Shown here one piece after another: positions 44,159 through 57,394 of a DNA stretch of 64,000 nt (positions are counted from its first letter, which is position 1; each line of letters opens with the position of its first letter). The notes beneath the pieces were generated by a model. It saw only the letters and a program-made list of their open reading frames with translations, was not told the DNA's origin and searched no databases. Source of the stretch: Ceratodon purpureus (taxonomy: Eukaryota > Streptophyta > Bryopsida > Pseudoditrichales > Ditrichaceae); the NCBI GenBank assembly GCA_014871385.1, contig CM026424.1, positions 17,383,042-17,447,041 of the forward strand, read 5' to 3'. The position numbers and the translations under genes were made by a program.

Positions 44159-44477
44159 TATCCGCGACCACAAAAATGCAATAAAAAAAATTATTTTAAA
44201 AAATTGGATATACATTCTGTATGTGACTTGAACAGTAAGCTTTCCTAGCCAACCATTCACATTTGATTGATTTTACGGTTATAGGGTCTACTTTATTTGC
44301 ATTCATATATTCCAACAAAGTGTCCTAAATTGCTCACCATTGTTTGATTGCTCTCAAAAAAATTCAAAAAAAAAAAAAAAAAAATTCAAATTTTTCTCTA
44401 AAAATTTGAAAATTTAGTGCTCACCGCTCACTGCTCACCGCTCACCGCTCACAAGATATCGTCGTTGTATCTTATAT

Positions 44478-46163
44478 AAATGGTACGGGTTTTAGTCTTT
44501 GTGATTTTTGAGTTTATGATATTTTTGTCTTCAAAACAATTTAACCCCTAAAAATCCAGCCGTTTCTAGATGCTCCAAGTTCCAAAACTGTCATTTTTGA
44601 CCGCTTTGTGGGAATGACGGTTTGGACCAGTTTTTTTTCTTTTATTTAGACATCTAACCGTAAGATCTTGTACTTTACTCTTTCCAAAAGTATTGATGTA
44701 ATTTTCAACCGTTGGATTTTTATCATTTGTGAGATTATAATGTTCAAAGATGCAGCAAAGATTTTTTTTGGTATAAACCAAACGACATAGGGTAAATGGT
44801 GAAAATGAAGACTTGATGTTCACTATCCCAAACATTTTGCTCATATTTTGTTCCATGTAGGTAATCAAGTTGGGTACCTCCATGCAAAATTATAGAGACT
44901 CATTTACTTTTTAGAACCTTCATAAAAAATATTTTCTACAAGCGGGTCTAAAAACGTTGATATCCTAAAACATGTATGACGTTACGTATACTTGGTTTTA
45001 GAAAAATCTAAACGGTGGTTAGGTGCCTTTATATATCTTTTATTTTGGGGCAAAATAATTTTTGAAAAAATTCAAAATCTCAAATTTTGACGAATTTTGA
45101 AAGAAATAATTCAAAAATTTGAAGCTTGTCTTTGTAATTTTTGGAGGCTGCCCATGTAAAATTGGATTAGTTTTTTGCTTGGGTCTCTTTGGAATTTGAG
45201 CGATGGTTTGGTCATGAAAATATTTCAAGATTTTTTTTTAGAAACCCTAATTTTAAGCTGCCCGTTTTGGACTTGATACCTAATATTTCTAGTTGAAGGT
45301 CTTAAAATTGGAATTTGGCTTTGAAAATTTTACCACATATAATTTGCAGTATAGGGAGCATCCAGTAAAAATCTTAGGCAAAAATTTGAATTTTAACCCC
45401 TTCATCTTGGCTCCCCAAAACAGCAAAAACCCATTTTGGCTTTCTTGGATTCTCAAGGGTTAATCTTTTGTATTTTATTTTTCAAGAATTATGTCTAGGA
45501 CAAACCTCCTAAGGTACTACAATAACCCTCTAAAGATTCCCAATCTTTCAAATTGAATAGTTGAATTACAAAAATTTACTATTAAGCCTATACGGGAAAA
45601 ATGATAAATCAAAGTATTATTTGTTGAAATGTCAAATAAAAATTTCTTTCCTAATGTTTTCAAAGAACATAATTTAATAAATTCAAAATATAGTAGGCCT
45701 TTGAGTGACTGCATTGTATTATGAAAACACCATTTTCAATTTGTTTTTAATTAATATATGGGTTTCAGATTGGAGGTAGATCAAACAAACACTTAATTCA
45801 CGTCAATTTCATTCGGAGACAGAAGTTTCTCTCTTTAATTGATATTATAAGAACGTTTTTAGGAAATATTTTAAAAGCATTTTTCCTTGAATAATACATT
45901 CACAAATACATTTTTAATTCTACTAATGTTATCATATGAAGGTCTTTGATGACTTATTTTTGTTTTTGAAATTATTTGCACATATTATAACTGATATAAT
46001 ATTATAATTTCTAGAAGTTTAGATTTCTATTGATTGAAAAATCCATCATTTTCTTTTTAAAAACATCTTAAAATTTCTAATAACATCCAAAAATAATTAT
46101 TGATCTTTTCATGAAGGTTGTATTATAAAAAAATTTAAAAATCCAAAAATGGTATAGAAGCAG
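44478..46163. other. Spacer between elements A and B
   Basis: About 1.7 kb of AT-rich sequence that belongs to neither element, since each has its own target-site duplication. No gene is recognised. It is the loop of the large inverted repeat formed by A and B. Confidence 0.65.
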
Positions 46164-46752
46164 ACGGGAGAAGTAGCAACGCTATCTTGTGAGCGGTGAG
46201 CGGTGAGCAGTGAGCTGTGAGCCCAAAAAAATTCAGTTTCTGTGTAAAAATTTGAGTTTTTCGTATAATTTTTGAATTTTTTTGAGAGCAATCACACAAT
46301 GATGAGCGATTTGGGACACTTTGCTTGAATATACGAATGCCAAATAAGTAGATCCTATAACCGTAAAATGAATGAAATGTGCGTGGTTTCAGAAAATAAC
46401 TAACTGTTTAAGTTACATACAGAATGGATATCCAAGTTTTTTGAATTTTTTTAATCTCATTTTCGTGGTCTCGGAAGTGGAGAAGGAATATTTTGAAGTC
46501 ATAAAGGAATATTCCGTCCTCGGATCCGAGGAGAGAATATTCCCTAAGTTTGCCAAAACATTGGTTTCCTTCTTAATTTTCACACGAACACATTTGAGCA
46601 GTAAACAATAACTAAATAAAATAGTGACCTTTATTTATGTTCTGCGGATTCCAAATCCATCAAAGAGCCAAAACAAATCAATTCCGCTATTCATATAATG
46701 TATTTTTGAACTGTACTCTTCATTCAATTTCAGAGTCTAACCATAAGTAAAA

Positions 46753-49700
46753 CTACTGAAGCGGTTCAGCAACTTTGGCCATCTCCAGAACACGCATAAC
46801 TTTGTTGAAGCTGAAGCTAGGGGCGTGCATAAAAGTATCAACCTTGTAATCCATCTCACATAGATAGCGGAAGATATAATAAACATGCTTGCAGTACTTC
46901 CAGTGTCCTCTTTTGCCAAGGGTTTCCGAAGTCATTTTCATGAAGTCGGGGCAAGTACATCCAGGGAAGTCCGTGATGGTGATACAATATATCGTTTCAC
47001 TTGGACTCTTCAAGGAGATGACGCAGCCAAATCTTGGATATGGAATCGATGTGACATTTGTAATCCAGTAGTTGTTCATGAGACCCGCGCTGCTCCACTT
47101 GTTGCGGTGGTCGGAGGTAGAAGCGTCAGGACTTCTCCTGATGGCATATTCGTTTCGAGTCGTCGGGTGTGTATCAGGATCCACAGGAACCAGGAAATGA
47201 CTCCTTGGAAGCGGCATATTAGAAGAGACCTGGAACTGACGTCGAGGTGATAGTACTCCACGTTGTTGGAGTTGGAACCCGGCCTCTTCAAGAGCCAAAA
47301 TCTCTTTGATGGTCAAGTTCGTGCCCATTTTCACAGGCCAAGTCTGCGGGATAGATGGCCAATCGATCACAAACGATTTCTTTGTGCCCTTCACACATCT
47401 ATTAATGTCATCGGCGCAAAACCAGAAGTCAGTAGAAATATGGCGATCGGTTCTGAACTCCTTCTTCAGCCCTACATATGTAGAAGCAGGCGTACCATGT
47501 GTACCTCGGCGCACTCGGGTATCGCACTTCTCATTCGTATGAGCCTGCATTGCTTGACATTTTCGGTTAGACTTGCCGGACAGTCTGGCAATGTGCCACT
47601 TAGAGGGGTCGCAATCTGTCTCCTGCACTGAAGTAGTGTGTTGAACACCCGAGTCAGACTGAGAAAGGGCCTCCTCAATGCGTTCTCTAGTGGATCTCGT
47701 GCCATCACGAGGAATGGAATAATTCACTTTATCATAACGATGAGAGTCATGACTGGAATTAGGTGGCAAATCTAACTTCCGTTTTGTAGATCCAAAGATC
47801 TCTGCACCTTCCAAGCCTCCTTTCTTCGTCAATATATCCTCGGCTCCCGGGTAGGAGTTCACTGCCTCAGCAATCAACTTGGGGTCACCAGAGCGTTGAG
47901 CGTGGCGTAAACGAAGTTCTGCTTTGTCCGGACCTTTACCGCCCTTTCCTCCCTTCAGCCAAGACCGGTAACTTGTTATCTGCATGAATGCTCGGATCAT
48001 ATCATCCACTGTTGCCTCGTACAAACATGTCATTGTGTTTCCTGATTGTTGAAGCCATCTGTTGTGGACGGTTTCGGCAAAGTTGCAGGAAGGCATGTCG
48101 GCTCTCTCGTCAAGGGTAAGATCCTAGAAAAAAAAAAAACAAACGATGTCATTTTCAGGATTATAAAAAATAATAAAAATTAACTACTTGATGAAAGGTT
48201 TAAAGACAATTCAACTTACAAGCTGCCTCGAGCCTCCCCATTGTAAGTTCCGGAAGTGCCAGAAAGCCATCCAATCATTTAGATGACCCCTTCCTTCTTC
48301 AGTTGTGGCGCCTGACGAAAGCCACCACCCGCGGATGACGTTGTACTGTGCGTCTGCTTCCTCTTGGGTCTTTGCGTGCTTTCATACTTTGCACAATGCT
48401 TTGTGTTGGTCTTGAAAGCTTGGCAAGATGTTCCGAGAAGTTGCCCTTTGCAGGCACTTTGTCCAGTGGAAAAGACAAGTGCGTTCCCGTTCTTCCATAG
48501 GATCATTGGGATCGCCGTTCCCGTACACCTTACGAACAGCGTGCCAGTTGGCTTCAACGTTGTCAGCCACGAATCCTTTGAAATTAGTATTTTCAAGGCC
48601 GTTCTTCCGCATAACTTCATTGAGCTTGAGCCAAAATAACTCTTGAGCAGCAGCATCTTCAGATTGCATGTCACAAAGGACAATTGTCATAACTTTACAG
48701 TACTTACTATCATAAACGTGGCATTCCATAGTGGTCTAGTCCGCTACGCGCTTGATATGATCGAACATGATCCAGCAGTCTTGAAGATCGCCTCCAGGGT
48801 GCATGCGCTTCACCAAATCGACACCGCTCCCTGGACGATCAGTGAACATCTTGAACAGAAATACCTTGCCTTCATTCTGTCCAGGGAATTGATTACGAAG
48901 GATGAAATCAAAGTTCGAATAGTCCTTTAGCTCCAGGATGCTGTCTGTCACTCCTCTTCCTTGGCGGATAAATCTCTTGGAGCCAGATATAAAATTCCGT
49001 ATATTAGGTGATGTAAGAGTCTCAAATTGGTCTATTACAGCATCCATAGATGCTCCTCGTAGATGGGTACCTCCTGCAGTCGGACGGATCAGAGCATCGG
49101 CAAGGTACTGCTTGTTGGCAGCTAAGACGATAACAGAATTCTTGGCATTAGGTGTCTTCTGAACCTCCTTAGCAATGCACTCAAACATTACGTCCATTGA
49201 ATCCTGACAGCTACCTTGAGATATAGGATGTCTGTGACGTCCTAAATGAATGGCCACACGGGTAACATCTTTATCTGCGGACGACACATGGTAGATCCTA
49301 GCGTCGCACATTGCTAGACAAATTGGAGGTGTCTTACATACTTTGCATGCTAACGTAGATTTCTCCGTGGGGGATCCTCCCACAGAAAACGGCACTAAGG
49401 CTACACCTGACCATTCTGTATTGTTTACCATTCCATTATTCCTGCAAATATAATCGCAACTACGGTTGGGACATTGTAAGTGTCCGGTACAGGATGACTT
49501 ACGGTATGTGAGGCCATACTCGTTCTTGATGTTTGTGGTCATGGTCTTGCACCAGGTGTGGCCATCATACTGCTTGCTCATCCCGTCCATGCCACCTCCA
49601 AATTGGGTTGGAACTCCTTTAGGTAAAGGGGGCAACTCAAAAATCTTGTCTCCGTCATAAACTGGCGGTAAGTACTTCACTTGTTCATGTTCAATTGTGT

Positions 49701-50380
49701 CAAAATCAATCTGCGACAGTTTGATCGGGAGCCCTTTCTAGATGCCGTCAACCTGATGGCAAACGAAACGCTTCTATTTTTTTGGGAAGTAGGGTGAATA
49801 GGTGGACGCCCTGTAGACAATGATGCGGACATACTAGGACGACTGCTCAGTCGAGATGGACAACTTGACTGCTGAGACCGCCCAGACTGGAATGGATTTG
49901 ACCTAGTATCTCCTAGCTTGATCTCACTGTGAGTGTCATCATCCGAGTCACTCAACAAATGCACTGAATTGTCACTCAGTTCAATTTTGACAGATGCTCG
50001 ACCATGAACTGGAACAGTAGACGTTGAAGGAGGAGGGGTCAACCCATATACCTTGAAAGAACAGTAGACTCAGACATCTGTGCATCTGATAACCCATATA
50101 CCTTGAAAGTTCCAGTGCCAAGATTCCAGACATAACCATCAGGTGTACTATCCTTAACTTGAAATATACACTCACGAATCTCTCCATTATCATCGAAGAT
50201 CTCTTCTTCCATGTAAATGGTCCCGGCTCTAAAACCAAACCTTAAACTAAGCAGTCGCTCCTCAACAACTACCTTACTGTCTGGACCTACAGACATAACT
50301 AATGGAATACCTCCATCATGAGCTCGCAGAGAGGCCATTCTAAGAGTACTATAGAAGATGGAAGAAGTACAATCATGCAT
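46753..50380 (-). pseudogene. MULE transposase of element B, broken
   Basis: Same domain order as the copy in element A. Exon 2 is 48123-46753 and exon 1 ends at 48220. The SWIM-containing exon differs from A at only two residues, whereas the Cys/His finger and early core region (about 48740-49680) are roughly 80-85% identical in protein. It shares the TAG after RVAD (48736-48738) and the TGA after ALCKV with A but lacks A's two other stops. Its own defects are a 14-bp templated insertion near 50050 and a 1-bp loss near 49705, both shifting frame before the finger domain. Confidence 0.85.
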
Positions 50381-51029
50381 TGGAGGAGAGGTGGACTGGG
50401 AATACAACAATAGAATGAGTTGTGACTCCAAGACATTGTAGAGACTATATAGTTCTTCGGGGGCTAAATAAATCGCCACCTTACATGTTCTTAAAATAAA
50501 TAATATGTACAGGTGGATATTGCATGACCTGTAGAGCACAAAATTTAGTTACTTAGTATCTGACATACTAAAGTGATTAGGCGGCTGAGAGCGCCAATAT
50601 GGTTATCTTTTGCTACTACAAATTTAACAAGTAGCCGTCAGTTTAATCTTTTAGGATTGACCTTTAATTTAAATAGGGATTTGTTAAGATACAGTTTATT
50701 AAATTGGACGTTCTAATTTGCGTCCAGGTCATGAATCGATAATTAGTGGATCTCCATAATTCAAACATAATATTATGTCATACTCCTTACAGATCGATGT
50801 TGGACTTCATTGAAGGATCTAGCGGCAATAATTCAAACGTTTACTAATATTATAGTTTATTTAAATACTGACACGATCCATAACAGGTACCACTCACAAT
50901 ACAAGTGTTATAGGGATTAGAGGAGAAGATACACATAGTCTGCTAAGTGACAATGAACGTCTCACTTATCAATTTCATGACAATCCTCCCAGTTAGTTGT
51001 ATGTTTGCGGGAGCGTGTTAGTGAGACAC

Positions 51030-54000
51030 ATGAGGGACGGGGAGGAACCTAGTACAAGAGTGCCTAGGGCTCCTAGATCATGTAGGACTAGAGGTAGAGG
51101 GAGAAGGCGAGGATCTCATTTTGGAAATTCCAAGCAGATCACATACCAGAGGAGACGAAAGGAGAAGGATGCTCTCAGCCGTATCGCTGAAGTGGACTAT
51201 ATATCAGATGAACCTGGCCATCTAAAAATCAAGGAATTGGCTACTATATGTCAAGTATACCAGACTTATTTGTTTGCTCACTACTTTTTCCTCTTTATGT
51301 GCATTTTAAGTTTATCATGTTTATTTTATTATTTCATTATGTCTAACCCGCCCAAGCTCTTGCTATGGACAATTTCTCCAAGGAATTAGTTTGGCCATTC
51401 AATTTCACGTTTGAGAGTTAGAGGACTTGAGTGAAATGTAGTTGGTGAGTTTCTTAGTGTCTCAATCATGTAATTTCCGAGAGGACTGTATAGTGAGGCC
51501 TGACGCAAGCCAGGTGCTATTACTTTGACTGCAGAGCCTCACGGTTGACCAAGATACCGAGGGTACGGCAGAGTCACTTCGAAGTGCTAAAGACGAAGCA
51601 GAAGGCGCTGACCTCGGTAGCAAGGGCGACTCTGGACCTTCTCTCACTTCGACGGAGCCATATCACGAGCAGGTAAGTTGTAAGCTCGAAAGTGTTTCAG
51701 TGTGCTTTTTTTTAGTTTCGCTAATCCCAAAATTAAAACTCAAATGATTTGTTAATCGCACCCAGTGCGATCTTGCTTCGAATTCAGAACTGCGAAACCC
51801 TAGCTCTATTCCAGCCGCAAGTTTGTAACAATCTCTTGTTGGGTACTCAAATTCTGTACTCGCAGGGAATCCAGTTGCTTGATACCCCAAGGGAGGTCCG
51901 ATTCGATCTCGAAATTGTGGACGATACCTTCTGCGTTGCGCTCCTGGAGCTCCTGAGTGACGCAGCGAATTCCGCTAACATGGACACTGTAAGCTAGACC
52001 TTTCTAATCGTCTACTTGGTCCATTGATTTGTAGTTTGTTGAATCTTGAAGGTACTTCGAAATTCGAACAGTCTTTTGTGGGTGTATGGATTACTTGACA
52101 CAATTTTCAATTCGGGCTCGACTTACGTAGGATTCAGTCCTCACGAATCTGGAAATTTTTTCATGTCGGATTCGAACCGGATGTGAGGGAATTATGTGAG
52201 GGCATTTATATTAACAGGAGCCTGATCTGCGCAACAATTAACCGGGACTGTCATGCCTGGATCACACGTCCATAAGCTGGTACTTGAGCCGTGTATTGAT
52301 TGTTTTCTGCGGTAGCAGTGCTCGTCCTACTCGTTCTCATTATCCAGACATCATTCTAGATTTCGTACAGGTAAGAGCTGTTTTGGGACGTCTCGCAGAC
52401 TTGCACCACTTTCAGCCTTACCTCAGATTGGTCAAGGCTTCGTGACGCGGCTTCGTGACGACTGTAGCTATGCGTAGCTGAAATTTTATGCTTCACACTT
52501 TTAGATGCTAGCATTCGCACTTCTGGGTATTTCCTTTACCTTATCATCAGGCCGCTCCATATCGAGCTTGTCTGATCCACAAGGTATGCAACATGGACAC
52601 AAGGTTTCGAAGTAGCTTGTTAGTACGTTTGTAGTTAAACAAAAAATTCTCTTGTAGCTACCGGCTAGTGCAGTTCAGCCTTCGAATTAAGTCAGCTGTA
52701 GCTTCAAGGTAAGCAGATTGTTGCTTGACAGCGCTGATTACCATTGCTTGTTAGTTTACCAGTCATGTGGTAATTAAGTCCAGGTTTAGTTTAGAAATAT
52801 GGAGAACTCTTGCGTGCAAATTACTTCCTCAGTTGTCTACAGATCATATGGTTAACCGTGCATTGATAAAATTGATTGAGAATCTGAAATGTTTTGTACG
52901 TGATTGCAGATGACCAGCGAGCATGGGATGGAGGAGGTACCTCGCACGACCGCTAACATGGATAGTACCTTAGGAGGACTAGCAGCAATGGAAAACATGT
53001 TACGCAGAGAAGTGATGGGTACCTCACACCTTGCACTTCAGAGTGCGGTGGAATTCCCAGGTATGGAGATTGACGTGCCACTCTGCAGAATGATCCCCAT
53101 GAAGGATGTGAGGGAGCCACTGCAGAACGACATTCAAAAGCTCAAGGCCGAATTCGCGCGTGGATACAGGCGGGCATCGGCATGCTTCTATCTCTCATTG
53201 AGGAGTTTTAGGATGGAGGAATCATATGTCACAGAGACGGACAGGGCATCGTGGTCAGAGTTATGGCGCAAGGAGGGTCTTGAGTTTGAGGGGCGCTTGC
53301 TTTCTACTCCAGGGTTGGAGAAATTCTCCAACCGATTCTTCTATGTTTGGGACGGGAATCATCGGCACATTGCCTGGACTGAAGCATCAACGCTCTTCAT
53401 CAACAAGATGCAGAATTTCATATTTCTGTTCGCTCTGTTATTATCAATGTCACACCTCAAAATTGCAATATGATGTTGCACGCCATCACTGATTGGAACA
53501 AGTAAGTATTCCAAACATTTCTATATTTTTAATAATGGCTTTGTAGATTCTGTATAAACTTGTCCATTTACTCGCATTGCCAATGTCAATTTTGGTTTTA
53601 TAATTATCTATGAATCTTTGTGTAATGTGTTTCAGGAAGAATCAGGTAGACCACGTGGCGCAGCACTGGACCCATGAGTTGAGGCGTGTCCAACAGCTCG
53701 GTTTGTTGGACTTTGACCAATTGAAAGGATTGGTGAAGGAGGAGGACTTGCAGGCAAGCATTCTAGAGTGGACACGAACCAAAAACAAGAAATGGTATCA
53801 TCTTACGATTGATGCATTCATCAACTTTTTATACGAGGTAAGCAATATTGTTTTCCTATCCTTGCTACGACCTCTAATAATGTAAGTACTCTAGAACTAA
53901 CTATATAATACTGTGCATCCAGAGGGAGATTTTAACCGCTCAAGAGGAGGCAATTCGAGCATACAAAGACTTTTTGATAACAGGACTGGGAGAAGACCGG

Positions 54001-57000
54001 GAGGGAAGTCCCTCTGAGCTCCTTACAGCTAGTAAGAAGGCTGTTAAAGTGATCAAAACATCGCTACACACGCGATTGGAACGCTTCGTTGCAATCGCCA
54101 ATCCAGCTAATGGTGATGGATTTATCAAAGAGGTATGTCACAGAGTCTGTCAATGTTTGAGAAAAAGTGGTTTGTGGTGGCACCCCCGACCCAGGCCTCG
54201 GATCCGAGGGGTGCCCCTATCTGTGTCCGTTATGTCACTTTTTTGAAGGCTCGAGCTCCAACCCGGTGCTGATGACTCAAAGCTTTTTTTATTTAGCATT
54301 TGCTTATGCTGTTCTTGAGCTTTGCTTGTGAGTTGTTGCGTGGACACAGCCTGCACTGAGCAGGCCAGGACTGCCTTTTTATTTTTTTATTTTCGAGAAA
54401 GCCTCCGCGAATGGCTTGCGGTTTTTTTCGCTTGATACTTCTTGGTCGTGGATAATGTTTCCTGGCTACAACCTGTTTCGAGCAGGCAAGTAGTAACTGG
54501 TTTTGTTTTGAATTGTGTAAGAAGCCTATCTAGACCCATTGCGGTTTGCTTAAAATGCTGCATTATCTGTGAATATTCTTTGCTTGTTTCCAGTGCTTCT
54601 CCCGTTTAGAGTATGTTGTTGTGTACTCTCTTTTTCATTTGTAATGCATAGTTCCACTTAATTGTTCATTAATATCAAGTACATTACATAGAATGATATG
54701 AATTTTTACTAAGATGACGCTTGACTTGTTTGCAAATCTTCGGCACATTGACATATTTTATATGAATGCAGAGATGACCCCTGAAAAGTTGCAGCTTTTT
54801 TCAAGTGCGAAGGTTTGTGCCAAGTACAAAGAGAGGTGGTTGAAGTGGTGGAACATGAGCAAGGAGAGTCGGCAGGAGTACAATTTTCCTCCACATCCAG
54901 CTTCCGATTTAGTTCTCTGGCCTTGGGTTGATCAGGCTGCCTTCTGGGCCGGGGTAAGTTTCTAATTCTTAAGCTTTTGCATTTCTTTTCACTGATGTTG
55001 CTTATTGCAGTATAACATGACTTTTCATCATAAAAAAGGTCATGTATTCTTACGTGTTTTTTAATTGATTCTATTTGCAGCTAGAGGAGGAGGCAGTCAT
55101 TCGTTATGCCAAGGTTGTAGAGGAGGACATCATAGTTTTGAGGACAAAGGATTTACCTAATCCTGTAGATGATATTGGCTCATGGATTGAGGCTCATTCC
55201 ATCACTTTGTGGGGGAAAGCCTTTAAGCCTTTTTTCCTTAAGGGTGGAACCTTTACCAAGAAAGAGCCATTTCTCCACCAGGCTGGAGCTGAGAATGCTA
55301 TGAAGCGGGCTATCTTGAGGTATTTCTGGAGGGAATTGGTTGTAAAGGGTGCCATTGATAGGAAGGATATTCCTCAGCGGTTTAAAAAATGGGTGGATGT
55401 CTCTAGCAGTGAGTGCATTTTTACAGATTATCAGAGGAGGCATTTTGGAGCTCCTCATCTCCTTCAGTGTCCTTGGTACCTTGAGCTCAAGGAGAATGAT
55501 CAATGCCCCGGGGAAGAGAGAGGTCTTAAGGCAAGTTGTGAGAATTTAATGAAGCAGCTTGTAGATGAGAACATGGTGAGTTTGGAGGAGGATACCTCGC
55601 AGGTTGGTGATGATGCTGCTCTGTCTGAGAGACAGAAGAAGAAGGTGGCTGAGAAGAAGGCAAAGACAGAGGCAAAGATGAAGGAGAAGGAAGACAAGAA
55701 GAAGGAGAAGGACCAGGAAGCTAAGCTCAAGAAAGAAGTGGAAGCAAGGAACAAAGAATTGGCCAAGTTAGTTTTGAAGGAAGGGCCAGAGAAGTTGATG
55801 TCTCATGTTGGCATTTCTCCTTCAGGCAGTAGCATGCAAGCTGTCATAGTTCCTGTAGCTCCTCAGGTGCCTCATTTCTCTACCCCCATGCCTTCTCAGA
55901 CTATCTACACGATTCCATGATCGCAGTTGGATGAGGTAGACACTAGTGTTGAGATCATCAATGATTGCCCTATGGGCATTTTGGATTTGTTTACTTCTTT
56001 ATCGGAGGGGGATGAGCCTGAGATTTGGAGCAAGATCAAGCATTGGATCAAGGGGAATCTCGGTAGCAAGGCTAGGAATTTTGGAGGTGAGGAGGCTGAG
56101 GCTGCTGTGGACCTCATCATTTTTGATGTTCTAGAGGATTTACCAGTTCCAGGTTTAGGGCAAGATGGTGAGATTCCCTCCTGGAACAAGCACCCCAAGA
56201 TTCCAGCAGGGAAATAAATGGAGTCTTCATGGATTAAGGCCCATTTTGAGTTTGCTATGTAGTTTTTGCAGGATGATGGAGCTTTGATTGTTTTTTATCC
56301 TGATTCAAAGTTCATTTCGAATGAGCTTATTTCCTGGGCAGAGTGGGCTAACTTCCAGGAAGAGGCCAAGTGGTTTGCAATCAATGGCCTGCCATTGACT
56401 ATTCCAGACCGTTATCCACGCCAGCACAAGACTTTCATGGTCAAGTGCTTCATCAAGATGGAGAATGTGGATGAGGAAGTTCCAAGGTCTAAGTTCCAGT
56501 TTCATGATAGGGCTGAGCTTGGTGCCCTAGGCATCAAACTCTCCTCTGATGGACATTGCACTAATTTGATTACTGCAGATTCTCTGACAATTAATTCAGA
56601 GACTGGGGAGCCATTCAGAGGAGCACGAGAGAAGACTTCTAACCTCTTGCAGGCTCTAATTGATTTGTGCACGATTGAGAATGACATTGTCATGGATCTC
56701 ACAGCTTCTACAGGTACTAATTTGGTTTTTTTTTTGTTTAAAAGCATTCTATATTTCATTTAATAATTTTTACTTATATTTTGGAGCTCTAATTTCTGTG
56801 CAGGTGCTTCCATTCGAGCATCCAAGAGTCTCCGGCGTCATGTCATAGGCTTCGAGTCTGACACCACCTTGTACAAGCAAGTGTTGCTGCCTCTTCTTCC
56901 AAGCACGGAGGAGGTTGAGTCCACTCCAATTCCTGTGCCTTCACCGAGGAAGAAACGTTCGGTTGAGTCAGACGATGAGCCTGAGAGGAAGACTGCCCCC

Positions 57001-57394
57001 AAGCGTTCTTGTAAGTAAGTCTTTACATTCATTTGTCATTTGTTTATTTTTTTTAAAAAATTTAGTTCAGTATTTATTAAACTGTGAAATTGTCATGTGC
57101 AGTCGGAAGAAAGCGTTGAAGAATGACATTGGTGGCTCTATTATCTCGCGCCATCTTAGCAAGATAAGGAGTCCAGTTAGACCTTTAGAGCTTCCACATT
57201 ATGCAGAGATGCAGGGTCAAGCTTATTTAGCGGCTCCTTCTCCATCTATTTCATCTGATAGAGATAGCATTTGTCGTGATGCTGAGATTTATCTTAACAT
57301 AGCTGCAGAAGTTGCCAGAGTGGCATTATCTAGTGATAGCGATTCTTATCATGGTTGGATTGGTACTTGTAGCGATGACGAGATGTCTTCTTGA
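51030..57394 (+). pseudogene. Gene X in element B: ParB-like plus methyltransferase-like protein, broken
   Basis: Mirror copy of gene X. Start chosen at 51030 because MRDGEEPSTRVPRAPR aligns with MREEEEPSPRVPRAPR in element A. Exons recognised include about 51030-51252; the ParB-like exon ending at 53501 (DGNHR at 53351-53365); 53635-53837; 53922-54132; about 54735-54954; 55081-56712; about 56804-57020; and 57103-57394. A 1-bp deletion just after HIAWTE shifts frame relative to A, and the acceptor before the 54735 exon reads CAA instead of CAG. From about 55129 to the end it is essentially identical to A, including the three stops (TIP*SQ, AGK*ME, FAM*FL), the DVLEDLPVPG motif (about 56119-56150) and both 3' introns. 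Confidence 0.7.
54162..54244. repeat. Single fold-back hairpin unit in the gene X intron of element B
   Basis: Begins AAAAAGTGG and ends CACTTTTTT, with an inner CCTCGGATCCGAGG palindrome and GGGGTGCCCC/GGCACCCCC arms. It corresponds to the three units in the same intron of element A. Confidence 0.7.

Larger units (their letters stand above)
30972..44467 (+). mobile_element. Element A: giant Mutator-like DNA transposon, 13.5 kb
   Basis: Bounded by a 10-bp direct repeat TATCTTATAT (30962-30971 and 44468-44477). The termini are CAGGAATGCTATCTTG at the left and CAAGATATCGTCGTTG at the right. They form TIRs of about 60 bp that contain five tandem copies of a 7-mer GTGAGCG/A next to TATCTTG. Inside are two divergent genes: gene X (ParB/methyltransferase-like, minus, 32150-39561) and a MULE transposase (plus, 40264-43883). 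TSD length, TIRs and transposase type agree with Mutator. Subterminal features are an A-rich tract (31230-31560), a 30-bp tandem array (31719-31860) and a 94-bp hairpin (44065-44158). Size is far above typical MULEs. Both genes carry stops, so this copy is not autonomous. Confidence 0.88.

Noticed and set aside
47263-47631. Open frames antisense to the transposase SWIM exon, present in both elements.
   Set aside because: They are shadows of the real coding frame and are duplicated only because the DNA is duplicated.
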